Shown here: positions 17,627 to 26,254 of the stretch, piece after piece | Layout: each line of letters opens with the position of its first letter | Position numbering within the stretch: position 1 is the stretch's first letter | Source of the DNA: Bradyrhizobium sp. 141 | GTDB taxonomy: Bacteria; Pseudomonadota; Alphaproteobacteria; Rhizobiales; Xanthobacteraceae | Assembly (NCBI RefSeq): GCF_023074055.1 | Contig: NZ_JADPKR010000046.1 | Location: forward strand, 55,769-119,768 | Reading direction: 5' to 3' | DNA length: 64,000 bases | Translations under genes and position numbers: made by a program | Notes under the pieces: model-generated | Told to the model about the DNA's origin: nothing | Database searches by the model: none | The model's input: only the letters and a program-made list of their open reading frames with translations

Positions 17627-18900
17627 CGCGGAATGAGGCGCTCCTTGCCGACGACCGCCGGTCCCTGTGGCGCTTCGGTCGTGGCTGCGCGCAAGTGTGA
17701 CATCCGTTGCTCGCGCAATTGTTCATACAGGTTCTTGTATGAAGACAGCACGTCGGAAAATATCCACTTGTTGGTATCCGCGATGAGGCGCCGGCTGATC
17801 TCGTCGATCTTGTGCGGATCGGCCGCGACCGCGAGCATGCTCTTGGCCAGGGATTGCGGATCGGCTTCAGTCAGCCAGCCCGTGATGCCGTGCTCGATGA
17901 CCTCGGGCATGCCGCCAAAGCGGGTTCCGAGCAGCGGCCTGCCGGCCGCCTTGGCATCGGCGACGACGAGCGGGCCAGGGTCGTGCCAGATCGACGGAGC
18001 GATCACCACGTCCACTTGCTTGTAGAAATCGTCCGGCACCACGAAGCCCATGAACTCGATTCGTGCATCCGGCGCGAGCGCCCTGAGGCGTCGTTGCTCC
18101 TCGTCGCTGACACGGCCGGCAATCATCATGCGGATGCGATCCGGGGGCAGCAGAGCCAGCGCCCGCATCAAATTGTCGATGCCCTTTTCCTCCGTGAGGC
18201 GGCCGATGAATCCGAACGTCACTTCGGTGGTGCAGACCGGACGAGGATAGGGCTCACGCGGCGGCTCGGTCGAGGCGTTGCGGATCACGGTGCGGATCGG
18301 TGTCTCCGAGAACATGCCCATGTCGGTGTGAATGGACAGGACGCGCTCGCTCACGCCGACCACGGCGCTGAGCCAATGCGTGGCACGCCTGCGATGAAAG
18401 GTCAGAATTCCGCAGCTCGTGCAGGTGTGCTCGCAAGATCGTCCCTTCTCGAAGCGCGAGCAGCGCGGGCAGGTCAGATAATAGTCGTGAAGCGTATGGA
18501 GCACGGGAACGCCGAGCTGGGCGGCAACGCGCCAGATCGCGGTGGTGAGGCCCGACAAATTGTTGGAGTGCAACACGTCCGGCTTGAAAGCCCGGATGCG
18601 CTCCGCGATCAGGGGGGCCCGCATCTGCCAGTCGTCGACGGCGTGCCAGATGCTGCGCAGCGCGACGTTCTTCTGCTCCGTAAAGGGCAAATAGATGTTC
18701 TGCACCGGCGCGGAATAGACGTTGATGCCGTTGCAGCTTTCGCGCGCCTGCTCGGGCGAGGATGCGGCCCGGATCACCTCCACTTCGTCACCGCGCTGCA
18801 CCAGGCCTTCGGCGAAACGCCGCGCGAAGATCTCTGCGCCGCCGACGATCTTTGGGGCCTGAGGCGTCGGATAAAGCGTGGACGTCAAAAGAACTTTCAT
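17623..18900 (-). CDS. Family 4 glycosyltransferase with cysteine-rich insert, 2
   Basis: 425 residues. 'KVLLTSTLYPTPQAPKIVGG' with 'AEIFARRFAEGLVQRGDEVEV' is a classic GT4 start. A cysteine cluster follows at about residues 143-162 ('CPRCSRFEKGRSCEHTCTSC'), a pattern seen in a subset of GT4 enzymes that may bind metal. 'VTFGFIGRLTEEKGIDNLMRAL', 'IAPSIWHDPGPLVVADAKAA' and 'GTRFGGMPEVIEHG' mark the donor domain. It precedes and overlaps the flippase gene by 4 bp and follows the secreted glycosidase gene by 36 bp, so all three belong to one leftward operon. Confidence 0.87.
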   Translation of the reverse strand: MKVLLTSTLYPTPQAPKIVGGAEIFARRFAEGLVQRGDEVEVIRAASSPEQARESCNGINVYSAPVQNIYLPFTEQKNVALRSIWHAVDDWQMRAPLIAERIRAFKPDVLHSNNLSGLTTAIWRVAAQLGVPVLHTLHDYYLTCPRCSRFEKGRSCEHTCTSCGILTFHRRRATHWLSAVVGVSERVLSIHTDMGMFSETPIRTVIRNASTEPPREPYPRPVCTTEVTFGFIGRLTEEKGIDNLMRALALLPPDRIRMMIAGRVSDEEQRRLRALAPDARIEFMGFVVPDDFYKQVDVVIAPSIWHDPGPLVVADAKAAGRPLLGTRFGGMPEVIEHGITGWLTEADPQSLAKSMLAVAADPHKIDEISRRLIADTNKWIFSDVLSSYKNLYEQLREQRMSHLRAATTEAPQGPAVVGKERLIPR

Positions 18901-18936
18901 CGCGTCAACCTCATGTCTGCAAAAAAATAATCGCGT

Positions 18937-20274
18937 CTACCGCGCCGGCCTTATCTCCAGGGCGGGAACGGCACTGTCATTGGCTGCAATCAGGACCGGT
19001 GTGCTCGAGACGGGGATCCAGACCCCGGACGCAGGCTTTGCCGTCTGGTCGCACGGCATCGCAAAGCTGGCGCCTGGTTGATCGCCTTTGAGCCGAATTT
19101 CGTACCGTCGGTCCGGAGCCTCGGACCAGACCGCAACTCTGCCGCCGGAAGCCGTCGATGCATTGATCGATACGACCCCGCTGGCGAGCTCGCGTCGCTC
19201 GGCACTCAGGCTGGAGCGAACGAAGGCCCAGGCGCCCTGGGCGGCACAGGCAACCGGCTTTGGCGAATTGTCGAAACGATAGAGCCCGAAATTGTCCTCC
19301 AGCTCCGATGGATTCTTTCCGCTGTCCTTGAGCTCGTAGAGCCACATGCCCTTGAGCCAGCGCGTCGCGGTCGATGCCCACAGGATGAGCTGCGCCGTAT
19401 TGTCGGCCTGGGCCTGCTCGCTGACGCCGCATTTGTTGGACGCCGTGGTCCAGCCTGTCTCAGTGACATAGATCGGAAAATCGGGGTTTCCGCTCGCCTG
19501 GCCGACGAGACGGTGAAACGCCGTGACACGGTCGATGATTTCGGCCGAGGTGCGTTTGCTCGGGCCCATGCAGAAATTGTAGAGATGGATCGAAGCGCCG
19601 TCCGCATATTGAAGGATGCCGGTCCGCAGCATCTTCTCCGTCCATGTCCAGCCGGGATCGTCGCCGAGAGCTCCGACCAGGAAAGGCGCATTCGGCGCGA
19701 CCCGCTTGACCGCCGGCCGCGCGACTTGCGCGAGCGCCAGATAGTTTTCCGGCGAGAACGCGGCATCCTTCTTCGCCGCCAGATTCCATTCGTTCCAGAG
19801 CTCGAAAAGTGGATGCTGCGCCACGACCGATTGCGCTGCCGCAGCAGCATAGTCGGCAAACCGCTGTCGCGCTTCATCGGTCGTCGGTGGCGACGAATTC
19901 GGAACCAGATGGTGGCCGAACGCAAGGATCAGAAGGGGACGCGCGACGCCGGATCTGACCTGCGCCTCGAGCCTGCCGAGCCTGGGCGTGAACCCCATCC
20001 GGCGTCCCCCCACCTCGAAATCGGACCAGGGAAAATCGTCGCGGAAAGCGTTGAGGCCGAGTTGCTTGATCTGCGCGACGTTCTCCGAAGGCACGTATCC
20101 GCGCGCGCTCACCGGACCACCCAGCCCCTGATGCGTGCCGACCCCCAGCAGGAATCGGGCATCGAGCGGTTGAGCCTGCTGCGCGCAGACGGAAACCGGC
20201 AGGAAAATGGATGCGATGAGGCTCGCAAGGCGGAAGCTGCCGCGAACCAAGGTGCGTGGGAGCGATGGAGCCAT
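18937..20274 (-). CDS. Secreted GH-A glycosidase (PslG/GH39-like)
   Basis: 445 residues with a signal peptide ('LASLIASIFLPVSVCAQQA', residues ~16-34). The domain shows clan GH-A features: 'FELWNEWNLAAKKD' with the acid/base Glu after Asn at about residue 162, and 'PIYVTETGWTT' with the nucleophile Glu at about 268. The length and single-domain plan resemble PslG, a periplasmic hydrolase encoded in the Psl exopolysaccharide locus of Pseudomonas. Its ATG overlaps the stop of the upstream glycosyltransferase by one base (TGATG on the minus strand). It probably trims or releases polymer during export. The N-terminal domain of the 1302-residue protein is related. Confidence 0.82.
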   Translation of the reverse strand: MAPSLPRTLVRGSFRLASLIASIFLPVSVCAQQAQPLDARFLLGVGTHQGLGGPVSARGYVPSENVAQIKQLGLNAFRDDFPWSDFEVGGRRMGFTPRLGRLEAQVRSGVARPLLILAFGHHLVPNSSPPTTDEARQRFADYAAAAAQSVVAQHPLFELWNEWNLAAKKDAAFSPENYLALAQVARPAVKRVAPNAPFLVGALGDDPGWTWTEKMLRTGILQYADGASIHLYNFCMGPSKRTSAEIIDRVTAFHRLVGQASGNPDFPIYVTETGWTTASNKCGVSEQAQADNTAQLILWASTATRWLKGMWLYELKDSGKNPSELEDNFGLYRFDNSPKPVACAAQGAWAFVRSSLSAERRELASGVVSINASTASGGRVAVWSEAPDRRYEIRLKGDQPGASFAMPCDQTAKPASGVWIPVSSTPVLIAANDSAVPALEIRPAR

Positions 20275-21413
20275 CAGAAATTCTTGGAGAGATCCGATTG
20301 CAGTGCGGCCTTCGCCTCGACCGGTGTCCGATCGTCATGCAGGAGCTCGGCATAGACCTGTTGCAACTGTCCATGCGTCTTCTGAACGTCATAAAGCTGC
20401 TTGAACCGGTCGTAGCCGCGCTGTCCCAGCACCTTGAGATCGAAATCGAGCGCCCGCCGGAAACCGTCGACGAGCGGCTGAACGGCGACGGGCTCGCATA
20501 GCACGCCGGTGACGCCGTCAACGACGATCTCGGGCAACGCGCCACTGCGGAATGCCAGGATGGGTTTTGCGGCGCGCATCGCTTCCAGGGCAACGAGGCC
20601 AAAGGCCTCCCATCGTGACGGGATCACGACGAGATCGGCGGCCTCGAGCTGGGTCTCGATGGTCGGGCGGTCGAGCCAGCCCAGCAGGGACACGTTGGAC
20701 GGGACGCTCGGGCCTTCGTACTTGTTGACGACGGAGGCGCCGATCATGCGGATATCAAGCACATCTTCGAGCGTGCGCGCCGCTTCGATCAGGAGGTCGA
20801 ATCCCTTCTGGCGATCCAGGCGTCCGATGAACAGAACCTTGACCTTCTTGGAGGTCCAGTCCGCCGCGACGGGCTGCGGCGTGCGGCTCTTCGAGATGCC
20901 GTTGTGGACGAGGGTGAGGCGGTCGGCCGGAATTCCCGCGCGGACCGCTTCGTTGAACTCGTCGCTGGAGATGCAGATGATTCGGTCCGACGTCCGCGCG
21001 AGAAGGTTCTCCGCCGCCTTTGTCACCACATGACTGAGGCGCCCGGTCTCGCGTGAAAATGCCCAACCGTGCGGGCAATAAACGACGCGCGGACCGTTCG
21101 AGCGGGCCGCAAGCGCGGGACGGAGCACGAGGCCTGCAAACGAGGAATGCAGATGCACCACGTCCGGCTTGAAGGCGTCCAGTGCCTGCATGCTTGCGCG
21201 CAGCATCTGGAACAGTCCGGCAACGCTGCGGCCGGATCGTTCGAACGTCGTAATCTGGTTGTCATCGACCGCGGGAAGATCGCGGCGATGATCCGAGGGC
21301 ACGACATAGTGCACGTTCTCCGTGCCGAAACTTGCCTGTTGCTGTGGATGCAACTCGTTCAGGTAGCTCGCAATCCCGCCCCGAATCGTCTCGGCGATGT
21401 GCAGCACTTTCAT
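20274..21413 (-). CDS. Family 4 glycosyltransferase, 3
   Basis: 379 residues from ATG 21413 ('MKVLHIAETIRGGIASYL'), with AAGG about ten bases upstream. An in-frame ATG at 21455 would add 14 residues. 'KPDVVHLHSSFAGLVLRPAL', 'VKVLFIGRLDRQKGFDLLIEA' and 'VIPSRWEAFGLVALEAMRAA' are textbook GT4 motifs, the last containing the E-x7-E of retaining enzymes. It is predicted to be cytoplasmic, adding a sugar to the lipid-linked intermediate. It is the first clear gene of the operon running to 16235 (GT, glycosidase, GT, flippase). Confidence 0.9.
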   Translation of the reverse strand: MKVLHIAETIRGGIASYLNELHPQQQASFGTENVHYVVPSDHRRDLPAVDDNQITTFERSGRSVAGLFQMLRASMQALDAFKPDVVHLHSSFAGLVLRPALAARSNGPRVVYCPHGWAFSRETGRLSHVVTKAAENLLARTSDRIICISSDEFNEAVRAGIPADRLTLVHNGISKSRTPQPVAADWTSKKVKVLFIGRLDRQKGFDLLIEAARTLEDVLDIRMIGASVVNKYEGPSVPSNVSLLGWLDRPTIETQLEAADLVVIPSRWEAFGLVALEAMRAAKPILAFRSGALPEIVVDGVTGVLCEPVAVQPLVDGFRRALDFDLKVLGQRGYDRFKQLYDVQKTHGQLQQVYAELLHDDRTPVEAKAALQSDLSKNF

Positions 21414-21667
21414 CGTTTGCCTTGCATAAGGCTGCGTCGGAGGCCCAGACATCCTGTATCCCTGTTCTATGTTCGCTAGTGCGAGATACAGTTCCTCGAA
21501 TACGTAGCGATAATGGGGCAGCGATGTGGTGATGTTGCGCCAAGCCTTTCGCATGCTTGCAAGTCGTTACAAAAACAAAAAAGTTTCATGGAACTATGCA
21601 AAGGCAAGCGAGTTGCGAGACGCTTGTGCGGGAGCTTTTGCGCGCGATAGGCGAGTTGCGTCTGATT

Positions 21668-22849
21668 TCAAGCCGCGCTGGCGACGTTCGCCGGGCCTGC
21701 GAGATGATCGAGCAGAGCCTTCGCCGATTTCTTCCACGAATAGAATGCAACGCGATCCTGCTGCCTCATGCGTTCCTGATCAGAGATGGCGCCGGTTGCC
21801 AATCTTTCGAGCATGAGCTGCTTCAGCGCTTCGGCGTCGCTGGCGCGAAAATACGCAGCTGCATCACCACAGGTCTCAACGACCGCATCGGCGGTCGAGG
21901 CGATGACCGGACAGCCGAAGATCATGGCTTCCAGCGGCGGCACGCCAAACCCCTCGTAGAGCGAGGGGAACACAAATGCCGATGCATGCGCATAGAGTGC
22001 TGCAATCTCACTGTCGGTCAGGCGTCCCGCCAGCAGCAGGCCGGAAGCTCCGTCGCCAGAATTGTCCTGGAAGACCTTGCTGTTGTCGCCTCCGACGATG
22101 ACCAGCGGAACGTCGGCCCGATCGAGCAACTGGACAGCGCGGATCGCGACGGAAAGATTCTTGTTCTTGGTCCTTGAGCCCACATAGAGGAAGAATTGCT
22201 GCGGCTGAACCCCAAGTCTGGCAATGATGCCGGGATCCGGCTTCGTCTTGGCGAAGTGTTCTGCGCTGTTGGAGAAGACCGGGATCGCCGTTGCTGACAG
22301 ATTCAGCACCTCGGCAAGCTCTTTGCGCGAAAAAGCCGATACGGTTGCGATGCTTGCGTGTCGGGCGAGCAGCCGGCCCATCGTTCGGTGGACTGCCAGA
22401 TAGCGCCAGCTGAAGAAGTCCGGCCTGCGAAACACCTGTGCGTCGTGGATCACGACAATGTGGTCGCGATGGAACACCGGGCCGGAATTGGCCAGACTGA
22501 TCAGGCGGCCGCCCGCAGCGGCGCGCGCCAGATCGATTTGGTCCCAGGCATGCCCGCGCAAGCGGCCGACGGTGCGAATCTTGATTCGCTCGAGGTGAAG
22601 GTCTTCGCTTGCATCCACGGGCGTCAGCAACTGCCAGTCTGCGTTCCGCAGCGAGGCGGGCGTTTGCTCCGACGCCAGCTGCGCGTCGATCGCCTTGACG
22701 ATTTCTGCGGCATAACGCTGAACGCCGGTGAGTTTTTGCGACAGAAAGCGGCCGTTGATGAAGAATTTCAATTGGCTACCAGAATTGTTCTTGGGGATCC
22801 GGGCCGCGTTTCCGAAAAAGCCGGCGGCGGACGAATTGCAAAGGAGCAA
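21668..22849 (-). CDS. Family 4 glycosyltransferase (mannosyltransferase-like), 4
   Basis: Up to 393 residues, but the start is uncertain. The frame opens after a stop at 22853-22855, and neither TTG 22849 nor TTG 22771 (which gives 'LKFFINGRFLSQKLTGVQRY') has a good ribosome site. The family start 'FINGRFLSQKLTGVQRYA', the middle 'HIVVIHDAQVFRRPDFFS', and 'FLYVGSRTKNKNLSVAIRA' with 'FPSLYEGFGVPPLEAM' (E-x7-E) place it in the WbaZ/WcaI-like GT4 group. It lies 254 bp upstream of the next GT gene, so it may have its own promoter. Confidence 0.82.
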   Translation of the reverse strand: MLLCNSSAAGFFGNAARIPKNNSGSQLKFFINGRFLSQKLTGVQRYAAEIVKAIDAQLASEQTPASLRNADWQLLTPVDASEDLHLERIKIRTVGRLRGHAWDQIDLARAAAGGRLISLANSGPVFHRDHIVVIHDAQVFRRPDFFSWRYLAVHRTMGRLLARHASIATVSAFSRKELAEVLNLSATAIPVFSNSAEHFAKTKPDPGIIARLGVQPQQFFLYVGSRTKNKNLSVAIRAVQLLDRADVPLVIVGGDNSKVFQDNSGDGASGLLLAGRLTDSEIAALYAHASAFVFPSLYEGFGVPPLEAMIFGCPVIASTADAVVETCGDAAAYFRASDAEALKQLMLERLATGAISDQERMRQQDRVAFYSWKKSAKALLDHLAGPANVASAA

Positions 22850-22944
22850 CCGTTAGGTACAAAAATATGACGCAGCTCTGCAGGGCGCTGAGGCGCCGGC
22901 TGCATGGCTGGCGCCGCCTTGCTGCATGTGAGGTCGCGGTGTAG

Positions 22945-23832
22945 ATGTCGCGCATGAGCGATGACAGCCACTCCCTCCGCGGCGGCGGGCTCACCGTAAC
23001 CGTCAAGGCGCACGGCGCCGAGCTGTGCTCGCTGAAGGACGGGGGCGGCGTCGAATTCGTCTGGCAGGCGGGGCCGGAATGGCCGCGCCATGCGCCGTTG
23101 CTGTTTCCGATCGTCGGGCGCCTCGCCAAGGACGAATTGCGGCACCGGGGCAAGACGTATCGGATGACCCAGCACGGCTTTGCGCGCGACAGCCGCTTTG
23201 CGTGGACGGAGCGCGGCGAGAGCCGCTGCACGCTGGTGCTCGAAGACAGCGAGGCGACGCGCGCGCTCTATCCGTTCCCGTTCCGGCTGACCGCAATTTA
23301 TACGCTCGATGATGCCGGCCTCGACCTGACGCTCGTGATCGCCAACACCGGCAAGGAGACATTGCCGGCTTCGATCGGCGGTCATCCCGCGTTCAACTGG
23401 CCGCTCCAGCCGGGACTTGCCAAGGAGAGCTACGCGCTGACCTTCGCCGGCGCGGAGTCGTCTCCCGTCCGCCGTCTCGAGGGCGGATTGCTGCGCTCGG
23501 CAACGGAGCCGAGCCCGGTCAAAGGTACGGTGCTCCCCTTGTCCGAATCCCTCTTCACCGACGACGCTGTCATTTTCGACCGGATCGAGAGCAATGCGGC
23601 CCGCTATGCTGCGTCCACCGGCCCCTGGCTCAAAATGTCCTGGCGCGGCTTTCGCGAACTCGGCGTCTGGTCGAAACCATCCGGCGCGCCGTTCCTCTGT
23701 ATCGAGCCCTGGCGCGGCTATGCCAGTCCCGCCGGCTTCGACGGCGAGTTCAGCGACAAGCCGGGCCTGATGCATATCGTGCCGGGCGCGGAAGAGAGCT
23801 TGTCGTTCCGGATCGAGGTCGGATCGTCCTGA
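22945..23832 (+). CDS. Aldose 1-epimerase family protein (LacX/YeaD-like)
   Basis: 295 residues from ATG 22945; an ATG nine bases later is also possible. 'GAELCSLKDGGGVEFVWQ', 'HAPLLFPIVGRLAKDEL', 'MTQHGFARDSRFAW' and 'ASIGGHPAFNWPL' are the conserved blocks of the galactose-mutarotase superfamily, with catalytic histidines in 'QHGFAR' and 'GGHPAFN'. The acidic partner is probably in 'LCIEPWRGYA'. It catalyses anomer interconversion of hexoses or their phosphates in the cytoplasm. It is divergent from the last EPS glycosyltransferase and convergent with an MBL-fold gene. Confidence 0.85.
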   Translation: MSRMSDDSHSLRGGGLTVTVKAHGAELCSLKDGGGVEFVWQAGPEWPRHAPLLFPIVGRLAKDELRHRGKTYRMTQHGFARDSRFAWTERGESRCTLVLEDSEATRALYPFPFRLTAIYTLDDAGLDLTLVIANTGKETLPASIGGHPAFNWPLQPGLAKESYALTFAGAESSPVRRLEGGLLRSATEPSPVKGTVLPLSESLFTDDAVIFDRIESNAARYAASTGPWLKMSWRGFRELGVWSKPSGAPFLCIEPWRGYASPAGFDGEFSDKPGLMHIVPGAEESLSFRIEVGSS

Positions 23833-23859
23833 ACTCCAAGGCGAGCTGATCGATGGCCC

Positions 23860-24708
23860 TCAAACCTCGATCCGCGTGAGATCCTCGCCGAGCACGACAG
23901 GACCGGCATAGTCCTGCCTGACATCCGCAAGCAGCGCGTTCAGCATGGCATCGTCGGTGCGCGGCCGGTGGTGGGTCAGCGCGAGCTTCTTAACGCCGGC
24001 CTTGGCCGCGATCTTGCCGACGGTATCGCCGCAGGCGATCGTGAATTTCGCAAGGCGGCGAAGGTGCTCGTTGTTGATCTCCGGCGTTGCCAGGAAGCAG
24101 CACTGAACAAGCAGGTCGGCTCCCTGTGCCAGCCGCTCGAGCCCGGGGCAGGGGACAGTGTCGCCTGAAATTGCAATGACCTTGCCCTCCGCTTCGAAGC
24201 GGTAGCCGAGACACATCCATCGCGCGAGGAAGGCCGCCGGCATGTCGAGACCATCGCCATGCGAGACCAGCTCGGCGCTGATCTTCCAGCGCCCGGTGTC
24301 GAGAACGGGCCCTGGTACGATGTCCGTTGCGACGACGGGTTTCCAGCCGCCGAAGGTCGGCTCGCCCTTGTCGCGCCAGGTGATGTCCTTGTCGTAGACC
24401 TGCGTGATCAGCGTGTGGACGAGCCGCTCGGTATCCGGAGGGCCGTAGATGCGCAGCGCGTCTTTGCGCCCGGCCATCCATGAATTCAGCATCACGTCGT
24501 AGAGGTCGCCGATGTGGTCGAAATGATGGTGCGTGAGAAAAACCGTGTTGATGGCGCCGAGCGGAACGCCGGCCTTGCTGAGCTGCACCATGACGCCGCG
24601 GCCGGCGTCGAACAGGATATTCTCGTCGCCGAGCCTGATCAGTGTGGTCGTCGCCATGCGGTGAGGGTCCGGGCGCGGGCCGCCGGTGCCTAGCAGTATG
24701 ACCTCCAT
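23860..24708 (-). CDS. MBL-fold metallohydrolase (RNase Z/arylsulfatase-like)
   Basis: 282 residues from ATG 24708. The start 'MEVILLGTGGPRPDPHR' and the metal motif 'TVFLTHHHFDHIGDLYD' (HxHxDH) are typical of the RNase Z/ElaC-like branch. 'ISGDTVPC' supplies a metal-binding Asp, and 'LALTHHRPR' the C-terminal His. The length is close to RNase Z, but 'LFDAGRGVMVQL' and the 'GDTVPCPGLERLAQGADLLV' block also occur in arylsulfatase-type hydrolases, so the substrate is open. It is followed on the same strand by no close gene, and the upstream acyltransferase ends 92 bp before its start. Confidence 0.78.
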   Translation of the reverse strand: MEVILLGTGGPRPDPHRMATTTLIRLGDENILFDAGRGVMVQLSKAGVPLGAINTVFLTHHHFDHIGDLYDVMLNSWMAGRKDALRIYGPPDTERLVHTLITQVYDKDITWRDKGEPTFGGWKPVVATDIVPGPVLDTGRWKISAELVSHGDGLDMPAAFLARWMCLGYRFEAEGKVIAISGDTVPCPGLERLAQGADLLVQCCFLATPEINNEHLRRLAKFTIACGDTVGKIAAKAGVKKLALTHHRPRTDDAMLNALLADVRQDYAGPVVLGEDLTRIEV

Positions 24709-24800
24709 CGTGCCCACTCCAGCGTGAAGAGTCTTCACAGTAGATACGAAGGCGGCAATGAAGCAAGCCGCCTCGGGCCGGCAGGGACAGAGCAGGGCGT

Positions 24801-25961
24801 TCAGCGCATGCCGGCCGCGGTGGCGGCAATGGTCGGTCGGAGTCTTGATCGGCCCGGTCCCGCGGTTGTCAGGCGATGCGCCAGGTCCTGCGCGCGCCGT
24901 TCGACCAGATGCCATGTCGCGCGTGCGACGAGGTAGCTCAGCGCGGCGGTGACGACATAGGCCGTGAGCAGCGAGACCAGTCCATCCGCGACCGGCCAGA
25001 GCTGACGCAAGCCATAGATCACCGCGAAGTGCGACAGATACATCGAATAGGAATTGCGGCCGAGCGTCTCGAGCGGCTGGAAGCGGATGGCAAGCTTGAT
25101 GCAGCCGGCCACCAGCGCGCCGAGCACGAGGTTGATCATCAGATAGTTGAATTCGTGCGAGCCGGTTGCGCGGTCGGCGGCAAAGGACAGCGCGATGAAA
25201 ACGGCAAAGATCGCGGCGTCGGACCTCGTGAAGCCGTCGCGCAGCGCGAAGAACAGCGCGCATCCGATCAGGAAGACCGGCAGCTGGTTCAGGAAGCTGA
25301 TGTGGAGCGTGGTCCAGACGAATGCCTCGTGGCCGGGGCCGTAATAGGCCGAGAACAGCGCGAAGGCCCACGGCTTGAACAGGCAGACATTGACGAGATG
25401 CAGCACGATCGCCAGCGCAACATAGAGATGGCGGCGCGACCCGAACGCAGTGATCAGAAGCGGGAAGACGAGATAGAAGGTCATCTCCGCCGCGATCGAC
25501 CAGTCGCCCGGCACTACGCTGTTGACGCTGTCCGGCCAGAAGCCGTGCAGGAAGGTCGCGGTCAGGATCACCTGAACGGGCCCGATGCCGTAGGGCGCGT
25601 TGGCGCTCGGTCCGGTGCCGTTGATGGCGAGGTAGACCGGGATCGCCAGCCAGAACAGCGGCGCGATGCGCAAGAAGCGCCGGATGTAGAATTTGCCGGT
25701 CGGATTCGTCTCGCCGCTGCGCTGCGTCCACATCAGGCACATCGTCATGGCGCTGACGAAGTAGAACACGTTGACGCCGGTCCAGCCGCACATGAAGGCG
25801 AAATCGACGGCGTGGATGTTCGACGGAAACGCCTGCGAAACGTGGATTGCCATCACACCGGCAATGGCAAGGCCGCGCAGGACATCGAGCGTGTGCGAAC
25901 GGGCGAACGGCGCCGTGCCTTGCTCGGTTCGACCGGCAGCCAACCGGGCCTGCCCCTGCAT
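24801..25961 (-). CDS. Acyltransferase family 3 membrane protein, 5
   Basis: 386 residues from ATG 25961 (GGAGCAGGCGTG upstream). A TTG at 26000 would add 13 residues. 'SHTLDVLRGLAIAGVMAIHV' has the family arginine and histidine. 'FAFMCGWTGVNVFYFVSAM' and 'PGDWSIAAEMTFYLVFPLL' are the second and later signature blocks. About ten membrane helices are present. It lies outside the main polysaccharide locus, and whether it modifies the same polymer cannot be told. Its promoter region faces the response regulator gene at 26255. Confidence 0.87.
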   Translation of the reverse strand: MQGQARLAAGRTEQGTAPFARSHTLDVLRGLAIAGVMAIHVSQAFPSNIHAVDFAFMCGWTGVNVFYFVSAMTMCLMWTQRSGETNPTGKFYIRRFLRIAPLFWLAIPVYLAINGTGPSANAPYGIGPVQVILTATFLHGFWPDSVNSVVPGDWSIAAEMTFYLVFPLLITAFGSRRHLYVALAIVLHLVNVCLFKPWAFALFSAYYGPGHEAFVWTTLHISFLNQLPVFLIGCALFFALRDGFTRSDAAIFAVFIALSFAADRATGSHEFNYLMINLVLGALVAGCIKLAIRFQPLETLGRNSYSMYLSHFAVIYGLRQLWPVADGLVSLLTAYVVTAALSYLVARATWHLVERRAQDLAHRLTTAGPGRSRLRPTIAATAAGMR

Positions 25962-26254
25962 CACGCCTGCTCCGTGGTTCTGATTGTGCAGGCGGGACAA
26001 TAGAGGCGCAGCCCGGCCTTCCGAAGCCGAAGGCCTTTTTTACGTTAACCGGCGGTTGAGTCCGAGGCCGAATGTCAGGGATTGGCCTCCGCGGGCCGGC
26101 GCAGGCCCCCACAAGGGCCATCCTGCGCTATGATGCGCGGATTGAGAATTGTGGGCCAATTCATACTTAATGGTTGAAGATCATGAGCAATATTGTTTGC
26201 GCGTCGCAACCCGCCTAATATTCCGGCGGCTAATTTCGGGGGCTCGAACAAGTC

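Noticed and set aside
23860..26121. A single 753-codon open frame on the minus strand
   Set aside because: Only its last 282 codons (from ATG 24708) look like protein (MBL fold). The rest runs through the acyltransferase gene in another frame and has shadow composition.
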